Positions 18,027 to 24,560 of a stretch of DNA of 36,310 nucleotides are shown here, piece after piece. Each line of letters begins with the position of its first letter. Position 1 is the stretch's first letter. The position numbers were made by a program, and so were the translations under genes. Origin of the DNA: Streptomyces alboflavus (GTDB taxonomy: Bacteria; Actinomycetota; Actinomycetes; Streptomycetales; Streptomycetaceae); NCBI RefSeq assembly GCF_000716675.1, contig NZ_JNXT01000074.1, forward strand, positions 1-36,310. The letters are read 5' to 3'. The notes under the pieces are model-generated. The model was not told the DNA's origin, ran no database searches, and saw nothing but the letters and a program-made list of their open reading frames with translations.

Positions 18027-18605
18027 TTAGGCGATGGGCTCATTCGAACGAGGGTTGAGGAAACGGTGGATGGCTTCGGTGGCATGTCCCGTCGTCGTCA
18101 ACTCCATTGTGTCCACGTCTTCGAAGACAATGGCCAACGCCAGGTCGAGTGCGTCAGCCTCGCCGGACACCGTACCCTGGCATCCCCATTTTCCCTGAGC
18201 GTTCTTGCCGCGGGTGAAAGAGATTTCGATGCCTGGGCGTGAGAGGGTCGCACCCTTGGCGAGACGCGTCACGACGTACTCGTAGGAACGCTCACCACAG
18301 TCGATCCGCAAGGCACGCGCCTTGTTGCGGAACGCTTTGCTGTTGAATGTCAGCCGAGCCAGCTCTCCCTCGATGAGGAGACGTGCGTTCCGCAGCATGG
18401 GGCGCCCCGGGCCGATGGTCCGGTACACGACCTCCGGCATCTGCTCACCGAGCAGGCGCACCTCCTGCTGCCTGTGTGCGGTCTTGATGCTTCCCTTCCG
18501 CCACTCGGATTCGATGGTGACCTCGCCGAAAGGCCCGACCGTTCCGCTGTAGCCGCGCACCTTCTTACGCGTGTACCGCAGCAGTTCGAACTGAAAGTCC
18601 GCCAT
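18027..18605 (-). CDS. B3: B-family paralogue, second subtype
   Basis: This 192-residue soluble protein starts MADFQFELLRYTRKKVRGYSGTVG. It is closest to B4: shared VYRTIGPGRP/VFRTVGPARP, LRNAR, FN-KA-RNKARALR, YEYVV, GATLSRPG, TRGKN and the EADALDLALAIVFE helix. It is more distant from B1/B2. No signal or membrane segment is present. The ATG at 18605 is preceded by GAGAGAGAG, a loose ribosome site. It converges on A3 and diverges from B4, so it stands apart from any A gene on its own strand. It may be an orphan partner (for example a spare immunity or chaperone protein); that is inference. Confidence 0.62.
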   Translation of the reverse strand: MADFQFELLRYTRKKVRGYSGTVGPFGEVTIESEWRKGSIKTAHRQQEVRLLGEQMPEVVYRTIGPGRPMLRNARLLIEGELARLTFNSKAFRNKARALRIDCGERSYEYVVTRLAKGATLSRPGIEISFTRGKNAQGKWGCQGTVSGEADALDLALAIVFEDVDTMELTTTGHATEAIHRFLNPRSNEPIA

Positions 18606-18703
18606 TGCTCTCTCTCGTCGGATGACGTTCCCGCTCTGCCCGGAATGCGATCAAGGAGTCGTGGCCGCTTCATGGGCCGACGTCGCTCCGGGGCAGTTCG
18701 ACC

Positions 18704-18901
18704 TTAACCGGGGCGTGCCGGATCGGCCGAGGCCGGCCCCGCGTGCCCGGTGCCCGTCCAGCTGATCTCCCAGGTGAGGGACGCCTTGAGCGGGAACGTG
18801 CCGTCACCGGACGAGCGGCGGTACGTGATGCCGCAGGGAGGGGTCTCCTTCAAGAAGAACGCGCGAGCCGCCGCAGGCCCTTGCTCCACCGTCAGCCCCA
18901 C
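18704..18901 (-). pseudogene. Remnant of a secreted-protein C-terminus
   Basis: The 307-base gap between divergent B3 and B4 holds a 65-codon minus-strand frame. Its residues PPCGITYRRSSGDGTF and PLKASLTWEISWTGTG look like the conserved C-terminal domain (Cys-G-x-Thr-Tyr, beta strands, WxxxWTG) of larger Streptomyces surface proteins I recognise by pattern. The N-terminal part is missing, and the frame begins at a GTG with no ribosome site, which abuts the start of B4. I read it as a decayed fragment from an older gene at this site. It could instead be a real 65-residue peptide. Confidence 0.35.
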
Positions 18902-18912
18902 AATGAGGAATC

Positions 18913-19521
18913 ATGTCGGACTTTCAATTCGAGCTGGAGTGGTACCGGGCCAAGAAGCTGCCCGGCCGCGCCGCGAAGGTGCACGGGCTGACCGGGACGG
19001 TGGGCTCCTTCGGGGACGTCACCGTGGAGGTCGAGTGGCGCAAGCCCGGTCTCAAGGGCGGCAACCGGCAGTACGAGACGCGGCTGTACGGAGAGCGGAT
19101 GCCCGACGTGGTGTTCCGGACGGTGGGGCCCGCGAGGCCGAACCTGCGGAATGCCCGGTTCGACGTGGCCGGTGAGCGCGTGCCGCTGGACTTCAACGCG
19201 AAGGCGCTCCGGAACAAGGCGCGGGCCCTGCGGATGACGTGCCAGGGGCGGCCGTACACGTACGTCGTCACGGGCTTCGAGCGCGGGGCCGTGCTGAGCC
19301 GCCCCGGGGTGGAGATCACCATGACCCGCGGCAAGAACCCGCGGGGCAAGGGGAACGGCAGCTTCGGCGCCGTGACGGGCGAGGCGGAGGCGGACGCGCT
19401 GGACCTGGCCCTTGCGATCGTCTTCGAGCACATCGACACGCGTGAACTCACCGCGTCGGAGCGGGTGTCGGGGCTGCTCGGCAGGGTGCTGGACCCGCGG
19501 CCCGAGGAGTCCAGCTACTAG
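18913..19521 (+). CDS. B4: B-family paralogue, second subtype
   Basis: This 202-residue soluble protein is the close partner of B3 (MSDFQFELEWYRAKK, VEWRKPGLKGGNRQYETRLYGERMPDVV, RNKARALRMTC, YTYVVTGF, TRGKNPRGKG, EADALDLALAIVFEHIDT). It is GC-rich and intact. The ATG at 18913 follows TGAGGAATC. A strong hairpin begins in its stop codon, so it is probably a single-gene transcript. It diverges from B3 across the gene remnant. No A or C gene is immediately adjacent on this strand. Function is unknown; see B1 for the fold guess. Confidence 0.65.
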   Translation: MSDFQFELEWYRAKKLPGRAAKVHGLTGTVGSFGDVTVEVEWRKPGLKGGNRQYETRLYGERMPDVVFRTVGPARPNLRNARFDVAGERVPLDFNAKALRNKARALRMTCQGRPYTYVVTGFERGAVLSRPGVEITMTRGKNPRGKGNGSFGAVTGEAEADALDLALAIVFEHIDTRELTASERVSGLLGRVLDPRPEESSY

Positions 19522-19545
19522 CCGGTGCCCGGGCCGGGCACCGGC
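19521..19545 (+). terminator. Hairpin terminator of B4
   Basis: An 11-bp perfect stem (19521-19531 with 19535-19545) with a GGC loop starts in the last base of the B4 stop codon. Downstream, TCAGCGACGTGGCTTC is present twice (19547 and 19575, 28 bases apart), a short direct repeat of unknown meaning. Confidence 0.75.
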
Positions 19546-19603
19546 TTCAGCGACGTGGCTTCACGCCAGTGGCCTCAGCGACGTGGCTTCGCGCCGAAGG
19601 GCC

Positions 19604-19918
19604 TCAGCACAACGGCAACCCGTCGAACTGCGCCGCGAGCCCCCGCTTGGTCTTGAACTTCTGCCCCGGCTTGAGGGTGTTGCAGCCGGAGTCCGGCGCG
19701 AAGGACCACCTGACCTTGACCCGCTTCGTCGACGAGCACTTGTTCGTGACGTACGCGGTCTGCGAGATGATCCCCTTGTCGACCTTGACCTTGACGCACG
19801 AGGGGGCGGCGGCGCGGGCCTGCGCCGGTGCCGCGTGGGCCGTTCCGGTCATGGCGAGCACGGCGAGGCTGGTGGCCCCGACGGCTATGGACCGCTTTGC
19901 GAGCGAAAGCTTGCGCAA
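19604..19918 (-). CDS. Small secreted protein with four cysteines
   Basis: This is a 104-residue protein with a clear Sec signal peptide (KRSIAVGATSLAVLAMTG, cleavage after AHA near residue 29). The mature part of about 75 residues contains four Cys, enough for two disulfides, and ends GLAAQFDGLPLC. The size, the two-disulfide pattern and the APSCVKV start recall the Streptomyces alpha-amylase inhibitors (tendamistat type), but the similarity is weak and I would not name it. The start appears to be TTG at 19918, eight bases after GGAG; no ATG or GTG gives the same signal peptide. It is on the minus strand, converging with B4. Confidence 0.75.
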   Translation of the reverse strand: MRKLSLAKRSIAVGATSLAVLAMTGTAHAAPAQARAAAPSCVKVKVDKGIISQTAYVTNKCSSTKRVKVRWSFAPDSGCNTLKPGQKFKTKRGLAAQFDGLPLC

Positions 19919-20066
19919 CTCGATGTCTCCGATCGGTGAACGGGTCCCGGCCCGCCACCCGACCCTGTTCGGGACAGGGACGTCTGCGGCGGCGAACCGG
20001 CCTTGGCCCGCCAGACTCTACTGGCCGGATTCCAGCGACATCGAGCCACTCCTCAACAGCCGTGCA

Positions 20067-20603
20067 TCAGTACTGCTGCGGTGGAGCGGCCGGGTGCAGC
20101 GGAGCGGAAAGGGCCTGCAGGAACGCGGCGCGGTCGCGGGTGGCGACGGTCAGGAATTCCCCGCGCCGGGTGGCGATGACGACGCTGTCCATGCCCATCG
20201 GCATGCCCCAGGCGCCGCCCATGAGCCGGGGGTTGGCGTGGCTGCCCCGGGCGTCGGGCGAGAGGACGTCGGGCGTGTTCAGGGAGGTGGCGTAGCGCTG
20301 CGGTGCGCTGGGGAGCTGGCCCTGGGCGGCGGCGCGGACCGACGCGGGGTCGATGTCCGTCAGCGGCAGGCGCTCACGGCCGACGCGCAGCGTGGTGGCG
20401 TCGATCTCGATGCGGTGGTAGATCCGCTTCGATATCGGGACGGCGAGGCACGGCAGCAGCAACAGGAGGAACAGCCCGGAAACGCCGAGCCAGACACCGA
20501 AGTCGTCGGGCAGGGTTTCCACCCCCATGTAGCCAATTCCGGCCAGATAGACACCGATACACACACTGGACCAGGTCTTGGGGGATTTCTCGACGTACGT
20601 CAT
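20067..20603 (-). CDS. Two-TM membrane protein with PH-like tail
   Basis: This 178-residue protein has two membrane helices near the N-terminus (about 12-31 and 36-58). A cytoplasmic part follows with RIEIDATTLRVGRERLPLTDID, a variable loop, and MDSVVIATRRGEFLTVATRDRAAFLQAL. This layout resembles DUF3093-type and bacterial PH-like membrane proteins of unknown function. ATG 20603 follows AAGGAAG. It sits between the secreted protein and A4, all on the minus strand, with gaps over 140 bases, so co-transcription is uncertain. A role as membrane-bound partner or immunity protein in the A/B array is conceivable but unsupported. Confidence 0.65.
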   Translation of the reverse strand: MTYVEKSPKTWSSVCIGVYLAGIGYMGVETLPDDFGVWLGVSGLFLLLLLPCLAVPISKRIYHRIEIDATTLRVGRERLPLTDIDPASVRAAAQGQLPSAPQRYATSLNTPDVLSPDARGSHANPRLMGGAWGMPMGMDSVVIATRRGEFLTVATRDRAAFLQALSAPLHPAAPPQQY

Positions 20604-20757
20604 GTTTCTTCCTTGTCGGATCCGGCCTGGTGAGAGGCGCTGCGAGGCGATCCGACGCTACTCAAACACCCCTTGGTTTCGCCAGCGCGAACGCTGTGAA
20701 CGGCGCGAACGGCCTCACGCATCCACTACGGACGAGGGCGGCCTCGGGTGCCTGCCG

Positions 20758-22209
20758 CTAGCCCCAGTTCATGGGGTTCAGTTTTGACTTCGCGACGCTC
20801 TTCCCGAAGTCCTTCGCCTTGTCCCCGACCCAGTCCTTGGCCTTGCCCGCGCCTTCCTTGATGTCGTCCCAGTGCTCGACGACCTTCGCCCCGCCGTAGA
20901 CAGCCCCTGTCACCACAGCGGCACCGATGGTGAACGGGTTGGGGGCGACCATGGCTGCCGTCAGGGACGCGTTGAAGCCGACCTCTGCCACATCTGCGAC
21001 GTATCCGGCTCCCTTCCTCTTGAAGGCGTCCACCGGGTTGCCCTGAGAAATGACGTTCGCCGCGCTGAAGCCGGTGGAGGCGAGGCCGCCGACGATGCCT
21101 GCCCCACGCAGAAAACCCGCGGTCTTCGTGGCTGTGACGAGTCCGGTCCGCAAGGCACCGGCGCCCCGCAAGGTGCTGACACCCCGGGCTGTGTTCGGCA
21201 GGGAATTGATGAACCTCTGAGTGTTCGCGGACTTGGCGAAAACCTTCAGCAGGCTGGCATTTCCGGCGCGAGCCACCGGCTGCCCGGAATGCGTGAAGCC
21301 CCCGTATGTCTTGGCGAGTTCGTCGGATCCGACCAAGAAGTTGATGGCCTTGTTGGCGCCGAGGCCGCGCATCACCGGCGTTCCGCGCACTCCGTCGTAC
21401 GCGCTGCCCAGCAGATCGCCCCGGAGGCCACTCGTCAGCGGTATGCGAGAGAGGCTCTGATAGGTGGAGCTGCGCGAGAAGAACGAACCGAGCTGCCCGG
21501 GAAGCCAGCTTCCCGGGGCGCTGAGTGAACGGATCTTCGGCGTCCATTTGATGAGACCATTGCCGGCCGAGCGAATGAGGCCTTTTTCGGACCCTCTCAG
21601 TGCAACGCCGAGCCGAGTCTTCCAAGTTCGCAGGGCACCCCGCTTCAGTGAATTGCCCGCGAGTACTTTGGTCAGTGATGTCCCTTGAACGGTGAAGACC
21701 GCGGTGGCAGCGGTGACGGAAGTCCAGTCACCGAAGAGCCCGACCATGGTCGCGAGGGTCTCTTCGTGTGGTTGCAGGCCGGGTATCTGTGAAATCGCAT
21801 GCGCTTCGAGCCGCTCGACCCATTCCGCCAGGGACTCGTCAGGCCGGCGCTTGAACTTGTACGCATCGGGATCGGCGCTGGCTGCCACGGAGTTGGCCAA
21901 CAGCAGCGCGTCGGGGCTGAGCTTCCCGCCCTCGTACTTCTCGAGGTCCTTCGAGCTGAAACCGGCCCAGAGCAGGCCCGCTGACGGGTCGCCGCTGTCC
22001 AGCCTGAGCAGCGTGGCCCGCTTGCGGAGGTCTGGCGCGGTGCTGGTCACCCACGGCCGCATCGGCCTGAGAGGGGACAGTTTGCTGGTTACGCCGAGCT
22101 GGGATGCTCTTGCGAACGCGTCATCGAGCTTGTCCCCGACACCGCCACGCCCGTCAAGAAGCTTGGCGAGTTGGTCGAGGTCGTCTGGACTGGCGTTCCG
22201 CATGCTCAC
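20758..22209 (-). CDS. A4: longest putative T7SS substrate
   Basis: This 483-residue protein is the full-length form of the A3 subtype. It has the N-terminal hairpin (PDDLDQLAKLLDGRG, PWVTSTAPDLRKRA), the LLWAGFSSKDLEKYEGGKLSPDALLLAN block missing from A3, DESLAEWVERLEAHAISQIPGL, the SLSAPGSWLPGQLGSFF middle, GGFTHSGQPVARAG, and the shared C-terminus (SQGNPVDAFKRKGAGYVADV, APNPFTIG, ending KSKLNPMNWG). There is no signal peptide. GTG 22209 is seven bases after AGGGGG; ATG 22203 two codons later would match A3's start and is an alternative. A candidate operator lies 61 bases upstream. Its GC is lower than that of A2. Confidence 0.7.
   Translation of the reverse strand: MSMRNASPDDLDQLAKLLDGRGGVGDKLDDAFARASQLGVTSKLSPLRPMRPWVTSTAPDLRKRATLLRLDSGDPSAGLLWAGFSSKDLEKYEGGKLSPDALLLANSVAASADPDAYKFKRRPDESLAEWVERLEAHAISQIPGLQPHEETLATMVGLFGDWTSVTAATAVFTVQGTSLTKVLAGNSLKRGALRTWKTRLGVALRGSEKGLIRSAGNGLIKWTPKIRSLSAPGSWLPGQLGSFFSRSSTYQSLSRIPLTSGLRGDLLGSAYDGVRGTPVMRGLGANKAINFLVGSDELAKTYGGFTHSGQPVARAGNASLLKVFAKSANTQRFINSLPNTARGVSTLRGAGALRTGLVTATKTAGFLRGAGIVGGLASTGFSAANVISQGNPVDAFKRKGAGYVADVAEVGFNASLTAAMVAPNPFTIGAAVVTGAVYGGAKVVEHWDDIKEGAGKAKDWVGDKAKDFGKSVAKSKLNPMNWG
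20830..21045 (-). repeat. Right arm of the 216-bp inverted repeat
   Basis: This is the A4 copy of the segment described at 17692-17907, in opposite orientation. The arms are equal in length with no gap, so the alignment is simple. Confidence 0.65.
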
Positions 22210-22269
22210 GCTTCATCCCCCTAAAGCATGTCGACGCCCGCCTGTTGGGACTGCCGGGAGTAGGTGCGC

Positions 22270-22286
22270 GGTGATATGTGTGCACC
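22270..22286. promoter_or_regulatory. Candidate operator upstream of A4
   Basis: GGTGATATGTGTGCACC, 15 of 17 identical to the copy at 4858-4874. It lies in the 90-base gap between the B5-like gene and A4, where an A4 promoter is expected. Confidence 0.35.
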
Positions 22287-22299
22287 TTACATGCTGTGC

Positions 22300-22989
22300 T
22301 CAGCGATCGCGTAGGAGTGCGTATGCGAACACGAGGCGACGGTCCAGCCATGCCGCCCGGATGAGGAATCGGCTGTGGCCCTCGGAGGTCATGACCAGCT
22401 CGCCGTCGCACTTCCATTCCAGGGCGCGTGACTTGGAGGCTTGATCGCCGCCCTCGGAGCCCATGTCGGACACGGCTTGAAGCGCACCGAGCAGGAACTT
22501 GCCCGCGCCACGCTGCACGATCTCCTTGGGGCCGCTCTGGGCCCACTCCGCGCTGTTCGTGATGGGGGCATGGCCGGGCTGCTCGATGCGCCATGTCGAT
22601 CTCAGGGCATGCTTGAGGGGCGCAATGCGGCGGATCGTCCCGATGGGCCTGCCCTGCCCGTCGTTGACCACATGGTGGCGTTCGCCTTCGACTGTCTCGG
22701 CGGCGTCGAGGGAACACAGCAGATTCCGGCCCTCGGCGTCCTCGTACAGGGATCGTTCGGCGCTCGCCGCCGAGGCGGGTGGAGTCTTCGACAGGACGTA
22801 GGCGGCCGGGGCGAAGACGCGTAGTTCGCCGCCGCCCTGCGGAGACCTGACAGCGCGCGGCCCGAGTACGGGGTCCTTGCGCCGACCGGTGGCCGGCCGC
22901 TCTTCGTTTCCGATGGAGAACTCCCATACGTCCGCCCAGGGGATGGCGGGTACGGGGGGTTCGTCGATGTGCTTGTTCTTGCCGAACAC
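22300..22989 (-). CDS. B5-like: possible scramblase/LURP-one-fold protein
   Basis: This is a 229-residue soluble protein. Its middle and end (VVNDGQGRPIGTIRRIAPLKHALRSTWRIEQ, then FLIRAAWLDRRLVFAYALL) look like the scramblase/LURP-one (tubby-like) barrel, where a strand with a Gly-x-x-Gly turn is followed by a Trp strand. It does not align well with B1-B4, so it is a distant relative at best. GTG 22989 was chosen because GGAGG sits eight bases upstream; the frame is open further up. It is followed by A4 on the same strand 90 bases on, repeating the pairing of an A gene with a small soluble beta protein, but in reverse order. Confidence 0.6.
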   Translation of the reverse strand: MFGKNKHIDEPPVPAIPWADVWEFSIGNEERPATGRRKDPVLGPRAVRSPQGGGELRVFAPAAYVLSKTPPASAASAERSLYEDAEGRNLLCSLDAAETVEGERHHVVNDGQGRPIGTIRRIAPLKHALRSTWRIEQPGHAPITNSAEWAQSGPKEIVQRGAGKFLLGALQAVSDMGSEGGDQASKSRALEWKCDGELVMTSEGHSRFLIRAAWLDRRLVFAYALLRDR

Positions 22990-23173
22990 CGGTCCTGCCT
23001 CCGTGGTCGGGGTGAGGGATCTGTTCGACCCTAGCTCCACGTCACCGGTGGTGGCGGTCTGGGGTGGAACGAGCAGGGGTGGATGTCACACCGGTCGGGA
23101 AGGCGGCGCTCCTCACCCTGCGCCCGCCCGCGATTGCAAAGGGCAGCCGGTGACCGTCCTGGCGAATCGATGC

Positions 23174-23201
23174 TTGCCCACGGTCGGGCGCGGCGTACCG
23201 T
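23174..23201 (+). promoter_or_regulatory. Promoter for a leaderless transcript
   Basis: TTGCCC (23174-23179), a 16-base spacer and TACCGT (23196-23201) precede the ATG at 23208 by six bases. The start of transcription would fall at or next to the A of the ATG, and there is no ribosome binding site, so a leaderless mRNA is likely. Confidence 0.45.
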
Positions 23202-23207
23202 CGCCCC

Positions 23208-23840
23208 ATGCTTCTCTGGCTCAACGGCCCCTTCGGCGGCGGCAAGACGCAGACGGCGTTCGAGATTCAGCGGCGGCTGCCCGGGAGTGTGGTGTGTGAC
23301 CCGGAGTACGTCGGGTTCGGGCTGCACCGGATGATGCCGCCCGGGCTGCGCGGGGACTTCCAGGATCTGCCGGTGTGGCGGCAGGCGGTGTGCGACGTGC
23401 TCGATCTGGCGCTGGCCAAGCACGAGGGGACCGTGATCGTTCCGATGACGGTCGTCGAGCCCGCGTACTTTCAGGAGACCGTCGGGCGGCTGCGTGAACG
23501 CGGTCATGACGTACGCCACTTCGCGCTGCTCGCCGACCGGCGCACCGTCCTGAAGCGGCTGCGCGAGCGCGGTCTCGGGCATGTCGTGCGCGTCGTCGGT
23601 GGGCGGGACGCCCCGCTGCGGCGCGAGAGCTTCGCCGTCTCCAAGCTGGACCTGTGCCTGGAGCGGCTGCGGGAGCCGGAGTTCGCCGAGCAGATGTGGA
23701 CGGATCATGTCTCCGTCGCGCGGAGCGCCGATCGGATCGCCGCGTCCGCGGGACTCACCCTCCTGCCGAACACGGACAGCGCCGTGCGGGGGCGGATCCG
23801 GCGGGCGTGGACGGGCGTCAAGCACATGCGGTTCGACTGA
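23208..23840 (+). CDS. TmrB-like P-loop ATPase
   Basis: This 210-residue cytoplasmic protein begins with strand 1 and a P-loop: MLLWLNGPFGGGKT, Walker A at 7-14, very like Bacillus TmrB (tunicamycin resistance, IIWINGAFGSGKT-type start). Further motifs fit small-molecule kinase folds: FDP-like VCDPEYVGF, VIVPMTVVEPAYFQE, and a lid region RERGLGHVVRVVGGR. TmrB-like proteins are thought to bind or modify nucleoside-type antibiotics, but most family members are uncharacterised, so the substrate is unknown. It appears leaderless. It is divergent from the B5-like gene and 58 bases from the DinB-like gene. Confidence 0.8.
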   Translation: MLLWLNGPFGGGKTQTAFEIQRRLPGSVVCDPEYVGFGLHRMMPPGLRGDFQDLPVWRQAVCDVLDLALAKHEGTVIVPMTVVEPAYFQETVGRLRERGHDVRHFALLADRRTVLKRLRERGLGHVVRVVGGRDAPLRRESFAVSKLDLCLERLREPEFAEQMWTDHVSVARSADRIAASAGLTLLPNTDSAVRGRIRRAWTGVKHMRFD

Positions 23841-23855
23841 GGCTGTGGGAGGAGC

Positions 23856-23879
23856 GGGGACGGGGACGGGGACGGGGAC
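23856..23879. repeat. Hexamer tandem repeat GGGGAC x4
   Basis: Four exact copies of GGGGAC, then a GGGCGGGC run, fill the gap before the DinB-like gene. This is a likely slippage-prone tract; the copy number may vary between strains and alter the spacing upstream of the start. Confidence 0.8.
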
Positions 23880-23898
23880 GGGCGGGCAGGATGGGGGG

Positions 23899-24453
23899 AT
23901 GGTGAGCAGCGAGGGGTTCAGTGGTGACGTCGGTGCGGGTGGGGCTGCTGGTGGCTCTCGGGTCGAGCCTCCCGGGCAGGCCGACGAACGCACCATGCTC
24001 GCCGCGTTCCTCCAGTTCCAGCGCGACACCCTCGCCCTGAAGTGCGCGGACCTGACCCCCGACCAGCTCAGGGAGCGGGCCGTGCCGCCGTCGCCGCTGT
24101 CCCTGCTCGGCCTGGTGCGGCACCTCGCCGACGTGGAGCGGGGCTGGTTCCGGAGCGTGCTGCTCGGGGAGGCGGACGAGCCCTACTGGCCGGGCGCCGC
24201 GCCGGGCGAGTACGCCGATTTCGACGTCGAGGACGCCGACCCGGAGGTGGCCTTTCGGCTCTGGCGCGAGGAGTGCGCCCGCTCCCGCGCCGCCGTGGCC
24301 GCCGCCGGGTCGTTGGAGACGGCGGGTGGCCACGACGGCGGCACCTTCTACTCGCTGCGCCACATCCTCACGCACATGATCGAGGAGTACGCCCGCCACA
24401 ACGGCCACGCCGATCTGCTGCGGGAGCGGATCGACGGCAGGACGGGGGAGTAG
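23899..24453 (+). CDS. DinB/DUF664 family protein
   Basis: This is a 184-residue four-helix-bundle protein of the DinB-like superfamily. After a low-complexity head of about 35 residues comes LAAFLQFQRDTLALKCADLT, then LGLVRHLADVERGWF with the first metal His, and SLRHILTHMIEEYARHNGHADLLRERIDG with the His-x3-Glu/His-x3-His residues, the DUF664 signature. Members are metal-binding and some act as thiol-dependent S-transferases; no specific substrate can be read here. The ATG at 23899 follows a GGGGGG run; a start at 23995 (MLAAF) is possible. The 3' end runs into a G-rich repeat. Confidence 0.85.
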   Translation: MVSSEGFSGDVGAGGAAGGSRVEPPGQADERTMLAAFLQFQRDTLALKCADLTPDQLRERAVPPSPLSLLGLVRHLADVERGWFRSVLLGEADEPYWPGAAPGEYADFDVEDADPEVAFRLWREECARSRAAVAAAGSLETAGGHDGGTFYSLRHILTHMIEEYARHNGHADLLRERIDGRTGE

Positions 24454-24515
24454 CAGGGGGAGTAGACGGGGGAGCAGGGGGAGTAGACGGGGGGGAGCAG
24501 GGGGAGTAGCAGGGG
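24441..24515. repeat. Degenerate GGGGGAGTAG/GGGGGAGCAG repeats
   Basis: About six imperfect units of 10-12 bases, alternating GGGGGAGTAG-AC and GGGGGAGCAG, begin in the last codons and stop (TAG) of the DinB-like gene. They carry extra in-register TAG triplets downstream. The tract seems to have grown by duplicating the gene's own end. Confidence 0.7.
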
Positions 24516-24524
24516 TGTCCCGAA

Positions 24525-24551
24525 CCCCGGGGGCGGGCAGTGCCCCCGGGG
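24525..24551. terminator. Bidirectional hairpin terminator
   Basis: CCCCGGGGGC (24525-24534) pairs perfectly with GCCCCCGGGG (24542-24551) around a 7-base loop. It lies between the converging DinB-like gene and the protease gene. Confidence 0.75.
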
Positions 24552-24560
24552 CGTCCCGGA

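Noticed and set aside
20067..20603. Two-TM protein as immunity protein for A4
   Set aside because: Only proximity supports it; no toxin-immunity pattern can be read from sequence.
10656..22209. Calling the A proteins PE/PPE or LXG proteins
   Set aside because: No PE, PPE or LXG motif is visible; only the helical N-terminus with a Trp turn and the context are similar.
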